Shown: one piece after another, positions 61,454 to 64,000 of the stretch | Layout: each line of letters starts with the position of its first letter | How positions within the stretch are numbered: position 1 is the first letter of the stretch | From: JBBATK01 sp044228285 | GTDB taxonomy: Bacteria; Bacteroidota; Ignavibacteria; Kapaibacteriales; NICIL-2 | NCBI GenBank assembly: GCA_044228285.1 | Contig: JBGAVD010000001.1 | Span: 372,001-436,000, forward strand | Direction: 5' to 3' | DNA: 64,000 nucleotides | The notes under the pieces: generated by a model | Databases searched by the model: none | What the model was told of the DNA's origin: nothing | The model's input: only the letters and a program-made list of their open reading frames with translations | Program-made: the position numbers and the translations under genes

Positions 61454-62874
61454 TATGCAAACCCTCCATAGTGTGAGACCATGTTTCTTTCGCCCGCCAC
61501 CACTGCAACACCTACATCACTTGCGATGTTCTGAGCCATTGTCATGCGCTTCTCAAGCGGAATTGCAACTGGCATCACAAGGCGCTTGCCCTCGATTGCC
61601 AGAGCGTTTGCTTTGCTCTTTAAGCCTTTGAGCAGGAGCGCGTCAAAGGTGTCTACTCCAGTAGCGCGGCCGTTCAACAGATTTGCAAAGCCGCGTAGAA
61701 TCTCTGGGCTAGTGACATCACGCGTATTCTTCATCACCGATTCGACAACGCCGTCCGCTCCTGTGATTGCACCGATGGTCGTAGCATCCGTAAGTGACGA
61801 GTACAGGTGCAACATGTGAGTCACGCCTGTTGTTGATCCGGCATCTATGATGGCATTAGAGATTGTCTTGGTTGTAACGTTCGAGAAGAACTTATGCATC
61901 ACATCTGCATTAAGCGCGTTCGTCACCGTGCCAACAAGAGGTGTGTACTGCTTAGCAGATTTGATGATCGTCTGCACGAGGTCACCCTGCTCAAGATTTG
62001 CAATGAGTTTGCGAAGTTCAGGTCCTGGGTCAATTCCGAGTACTGCTGCCGCGTTGTGGTAGTTGCCGGACTGAATGTTCGACACCAGCTTGATGCCGTC
62101 GTTCAAGTAGCCGCGTAGTGAGGCGGGGGTGATAATCTGCGCTGCTCTGACAAGCGAGTCAACACTAATTGGATCGCCGTTGAATGCGGAGTCCACCAGA
62201 CTCACAAGAAGAGAGCTAATCTCTGGCGGAATTCCTACCATTGCTAATGCGCTCGATGCTGCCGAGATGATGAGCTTTGCAAATGGCTTGACAATTGATC
62301 CAAACGTTATTGGGCTACCGGATAGTAGCACTACGACTGTCGCCTCGAACTTATTTCCAATTCGTTCCAGAGCTTCAAGGAGTGTTTGTCCGTCATTGAA
62401 GTTCTCTTTGAGTCCCACGCGTGCAATAGATGAAGCATTAAGCTCTTGAAGGTCTTGAATGTCCTTCCACGATGTGCGCCCTTCAAACTCGGCGTTAATA
62501 CCGGCCAGTGTCAGCGCGTCCACTTCTCCGTGTCCGTCACCAAAGAGGCGAGGGATCTGAAAGATGATGGGGTTTGAGCCTGGCAAGCCTTTGTCGCGAA
62601 GCGCAGTCCAAGTCTGGCTGCTCTCCTGTGCCACTAAGATAGTGTTGCCGTTTTCATCACTGAACACGCCGTACATCGAGTGACCACTGGCAGCAGGCAC
62701 GCCGATGGCAGAACCAAATATCTCGTAGTCTTCTACAAGGCCAATCTCACTTCCCTCAAAGCGGTGATCACCTTTGAAGCGGGCACCAGCGATGTCGGCC
62801 GCAACGCGCACATCACGCATCGCAGAAAAGTGCGATACGACCGAGCTTGCGTTATGTCCCTGTGGCTTGTTCAT
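61453..62874 (-). CDS. Hypothetical structural protein
   Basis: 473 residues. The first 150 are beta-rich and polar (SMYGVFSDENGNTILVAQ); the rest is helical with amphipathic, partly hydrophobic stretches (AKLIISAASSALAMVGIPPEI) but no clean membrane segment. No family recognised. It is the largest intact gene in this right-hand part of the operon and lies between a protease-like gene and the disordered protein gene. Candidate virion component. Confidence 0.55.
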   Translation of the reverse strand: MNKPQGHNASSVVSHFSAMRDVRVAADIAGARFKGDHRFEGSEIGLVEDYEIFGSAIGVPAASGHSMYGVFSDENGNTILVAQESSQTWTALRDKGLPGSNPIIFQIPRLFGDGHGEVDALTLAGINAEFEGRTSWKDIQDLQELNASSIARVGLKENFNDGQTLLEALERIGNKFEATVVVLLSGSPITFGSIVKPFAKLIISAASSALAMVGIPPEISSLLVSLVDSAFNGDPISVDSLVRAAQIITPASLRGYLNDGIKLVSNIQSGNYHNAAAVLGIDPGPELRKLIANLEQGDLVQTIIKSAKQYTPLVGTVTNALNADVMHKFFSNVTTKTISNAIIDAGSTTGVTHMLHLYSSLTDATTIGAITGADGVVESVMKNTRDVTSPEILRGFANLLNGRATGVDTFDALLLKGLKSKANALAIEGKRLVMPVAIPLEKRMTMAQNIASDVGVAVVAGERNMVSHYGGFA

Positions 62875-62913
62875 TGCTTACTTTGAGGATTACTTCAAGG
62901 CTTACTTCAAGGC

Positions 62914-63459
62914 TCACTTCACTGCGTAAATTCTTGATCGTAACACTGGCGTTTTTTCATTGGCAAAGCCTTGGCTTTGCATAACGGCATCTACTGGCAC
63001 AACGAGATTCTCATCACGTATCAAAACCAAGTTGTAGACATGGGTGAAAGGGTTCGCTGGAGCGTTCTCAGGCCTCCACGCAATTACCTTAAACCATACC
63101 TCACATCCCATTGCAAGCGCCAGCGAAGCAAAGAGCGTTGCCAGGTCATCACAATCACCTTCGAAGTCTGTGGTGATCGTGTGTCGAGGGCTTCTCACGT
63201 ACTCATCGTGACCATCGCTCGTATACTTCACATTGCTCACGATCCAGTTGAATGCAGCTAAGAGTCGCGAGCGATCGGTTTTCTCTTTCAAGAAGCCTCG
63301 CGCGAGCTTTCGTATTTGCGCGTCGCTTGCATCTCGCCTTGCGTACTGGCTCATGAGCTGAACAGTAAGTCTTACACCTTCATCACCAGAGGGAAGCGCG
63401 CCAAAGTCCCAAAGCTTTTGACCGCTTGCCGTTGTCGCTTTTAGCTCGCCTTTAAGCAT
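62914..63459 (-). CDS. Transglutaminase-like cysteine protease
   Basis: 181 residues from ATG 63459, which overlaps the previous stop by eight bases; the frame is open to 63657 but that part lies inside the preceding gene. The catalytic triad is present in order: Cys103 (FEGDCDDLA), His140 (FTHVYN) and Asp157 (VPVDAV), the transglutaminase/protease arrangement. Phage and bacterial members cleave or crosslink proteins. In this operon it may process virion proteins, as a maturation protease, though no substrate is visible. Confidence 0.8.
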   Translation of the reverse strand: MLKGELKATTASGQKLWDFGALPSGDEGVRLTVQLMSQYARRDASDAQIRKLARGFLKEKTDRSRLLAAFNWIVSNVKYTSDGHDEYVRSPRHTITTDFEGDCDDLATLFASLALAMGCEVWFKVIAWRPENAPANPFTHVYNLVLIRDENLVVPVDAVMQSQGFANEKTPVLRSRIYAVK

Positions 63460-63802
63460 TGGCGGTTTTGCCTTTGTAAGTGAGAAGGTAGAAGGCAAGA
63501 CTTGCACCGGCTCCAGCTGCAATGGCAGCCGGGTTATTTTTAGAAACCGAAGCAACACCGGCTCCGACAATAATGCCAACGCCGATGCTGGGTCCATACT
63601 CAGCGAGCATCGTGCTAGCTTTTGACGCGACACCTTGTTTGCAGATCTCGGTAACAAAACCCTCTGGAAGTGACTTGGCTGCTTCGCCCCACTTGTCTGG
63701 TGGAAGCGTTTTAATCAGTGTGCCAATTTGATCAATGGCGATCGAGCCAGCATCAATGGCTCCCATTCTGTCGTCAAGTCCAAGTAATCGCATTTGCTCC
63801 AT
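63452..63802 (-). CDS. Small membrane protein
   Basis: 116 residues; start follows AGGGA by six bases. The first 70 residues are helical; the C-terminal third holds two hydrophobic stretches (GPSIGVGIIVGAGVASV and PAAIAAGAGASLAFYLL), probably a helical hairpin in a membrane. No family. Coupled to the transglutaminase-like gene. Confidence 0.6.
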   Translation of the reverse strand: MEQMRLLGLDDRMGAIDAGSIAIDQIGTLIKTLPPDKWGEAAKSLPEGFVTEICKQGVASKASTMLAEYGPSIGVGIIVGAGVASVSKNNPAAIAAGAGASLAFYLLTYKGKTANA

Positions 63803-63871
63803 GACTATCCCTGCCTTTGGTATCGTACTAACCGTTCTGTTTGTGCCTTACACGTAGAGCTAGAGTGTCGC

Positions 63872-64000
63872 TTAACTCAAATAGTTGCTGGTGACTTCGT
63901 CAGCACGAGACTTTACAAGGCGCGCTTGTTCAAGTTGCTCTTGGCTAAGAACTTCTCCAGCCCGGCAGCGCTCAAGTAAGCTCTCAAGAAAGCCACGCTC
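63872..64000 (-). CDS. C-terminal end of another operon gene (cut by window edge)
   Basis: 42 codons open to the window edge, ending ADEVTSNYLS. Helical and charged (EVLSQEQLEQARLVKSRAD). The operon therefore continues to the right; the gene is not identifiable. Confidence 0.6.
   Translation of the reverse strand, partial: ERGFLESLLERCRAGEVLSQEQLEQARLVKSRADEVTSNYLS

Noticed and set aside
1..64000. CRISPR arrays, rRNA genes, insertion sequences and riboswitches
   Set aside because: I scanned for regularly spaced repeats, transposase motifs and known leader folds and saw none that hold up.

Overview
The window looks like a piece of chromosome from a Gram-negative member of the Bacteroidota/Chlorobi (FCB) lineage, possibly a Kapabacteria/Ignavibacteria-like organism. 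The evidence is lipid A synthesis (LpxB), Omp85-type and other outer-membrane barrels, an OmpA-family protein, and two secreted proteins whose C-termini look like type IX secretion sorting domains. The exact taxon is inferred, not shown.

1-18.3 kb is ordinary host chromosome. It holds two outer-membrane barrel proteins, a VWA-OmpA fusion, acylphosphatase, an SDR oxidoreductase, a patatin-Omp85 protein, a SixA-like phosphatase, Hsp20, DnaK, a GT10 (fucosyltransferase-like) enzyme, aconitase, a small lipoprotein, an acyltransferase with LpxB, and tRNA-Lys(CTT). A 78-bp tandem repeat lies behind aconitase.

18.3-29.5 kb is an accessory block that starts just after the tRNA gene and ends with a tyrosine recombinase. 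It is one minus-strand operon for a type I restriction-modification system (hsdR ... hsdS-hsdM). A three-gene ABC-3C (DUF2326) conflict system is inserted between hsdR and hsdS. I read this as defence cargo carried at the attachment end of a prophage or related element.

29.6-34.7 kb is a phage-type lysogeny and early region. A leftward repressor diverges from a rightward run of small overlapping genes (Cro-like HTH, excisionase-like HTH, winged-helix replication-like protein and unknowns), closed by a strong terminator. 35.9-43.0 kb holds two plus-strand secreted proteins of host type, one of 1805 residues. They may be cargo.

43.3-64.0 kb is a tightly packed leftward operon of at least 27 genes that continues past the window edge. 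From promoter-proximal (right) to distal (left) it has a transglutaminase-like protease, several small membrane proteins, a pair of Cys-module proteins, beta-rich structural candidates, a lytic transglycosylase, two related CHAP-like lysins, a LamG adhesin with a fibre-type module, a holin-like protein, a histone-like basic protein, and a methyltransferase-helicase-RecA polyprotein that is broken by a deletion/frameshift. No terminase, portal, tail tube or tape-measure gene is recognisable in these 21 kb, while about nine of the gene products have membrane segments. This is the most unusual part of the window. My best hypothesis is a prophage of a virus with an internal membrane, or another poorly described virus type, rather than a standard tailed phage. 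It remains a hypothesis: the capsid and packaging genes were not identified with certainty and part of the element lies outside the window.
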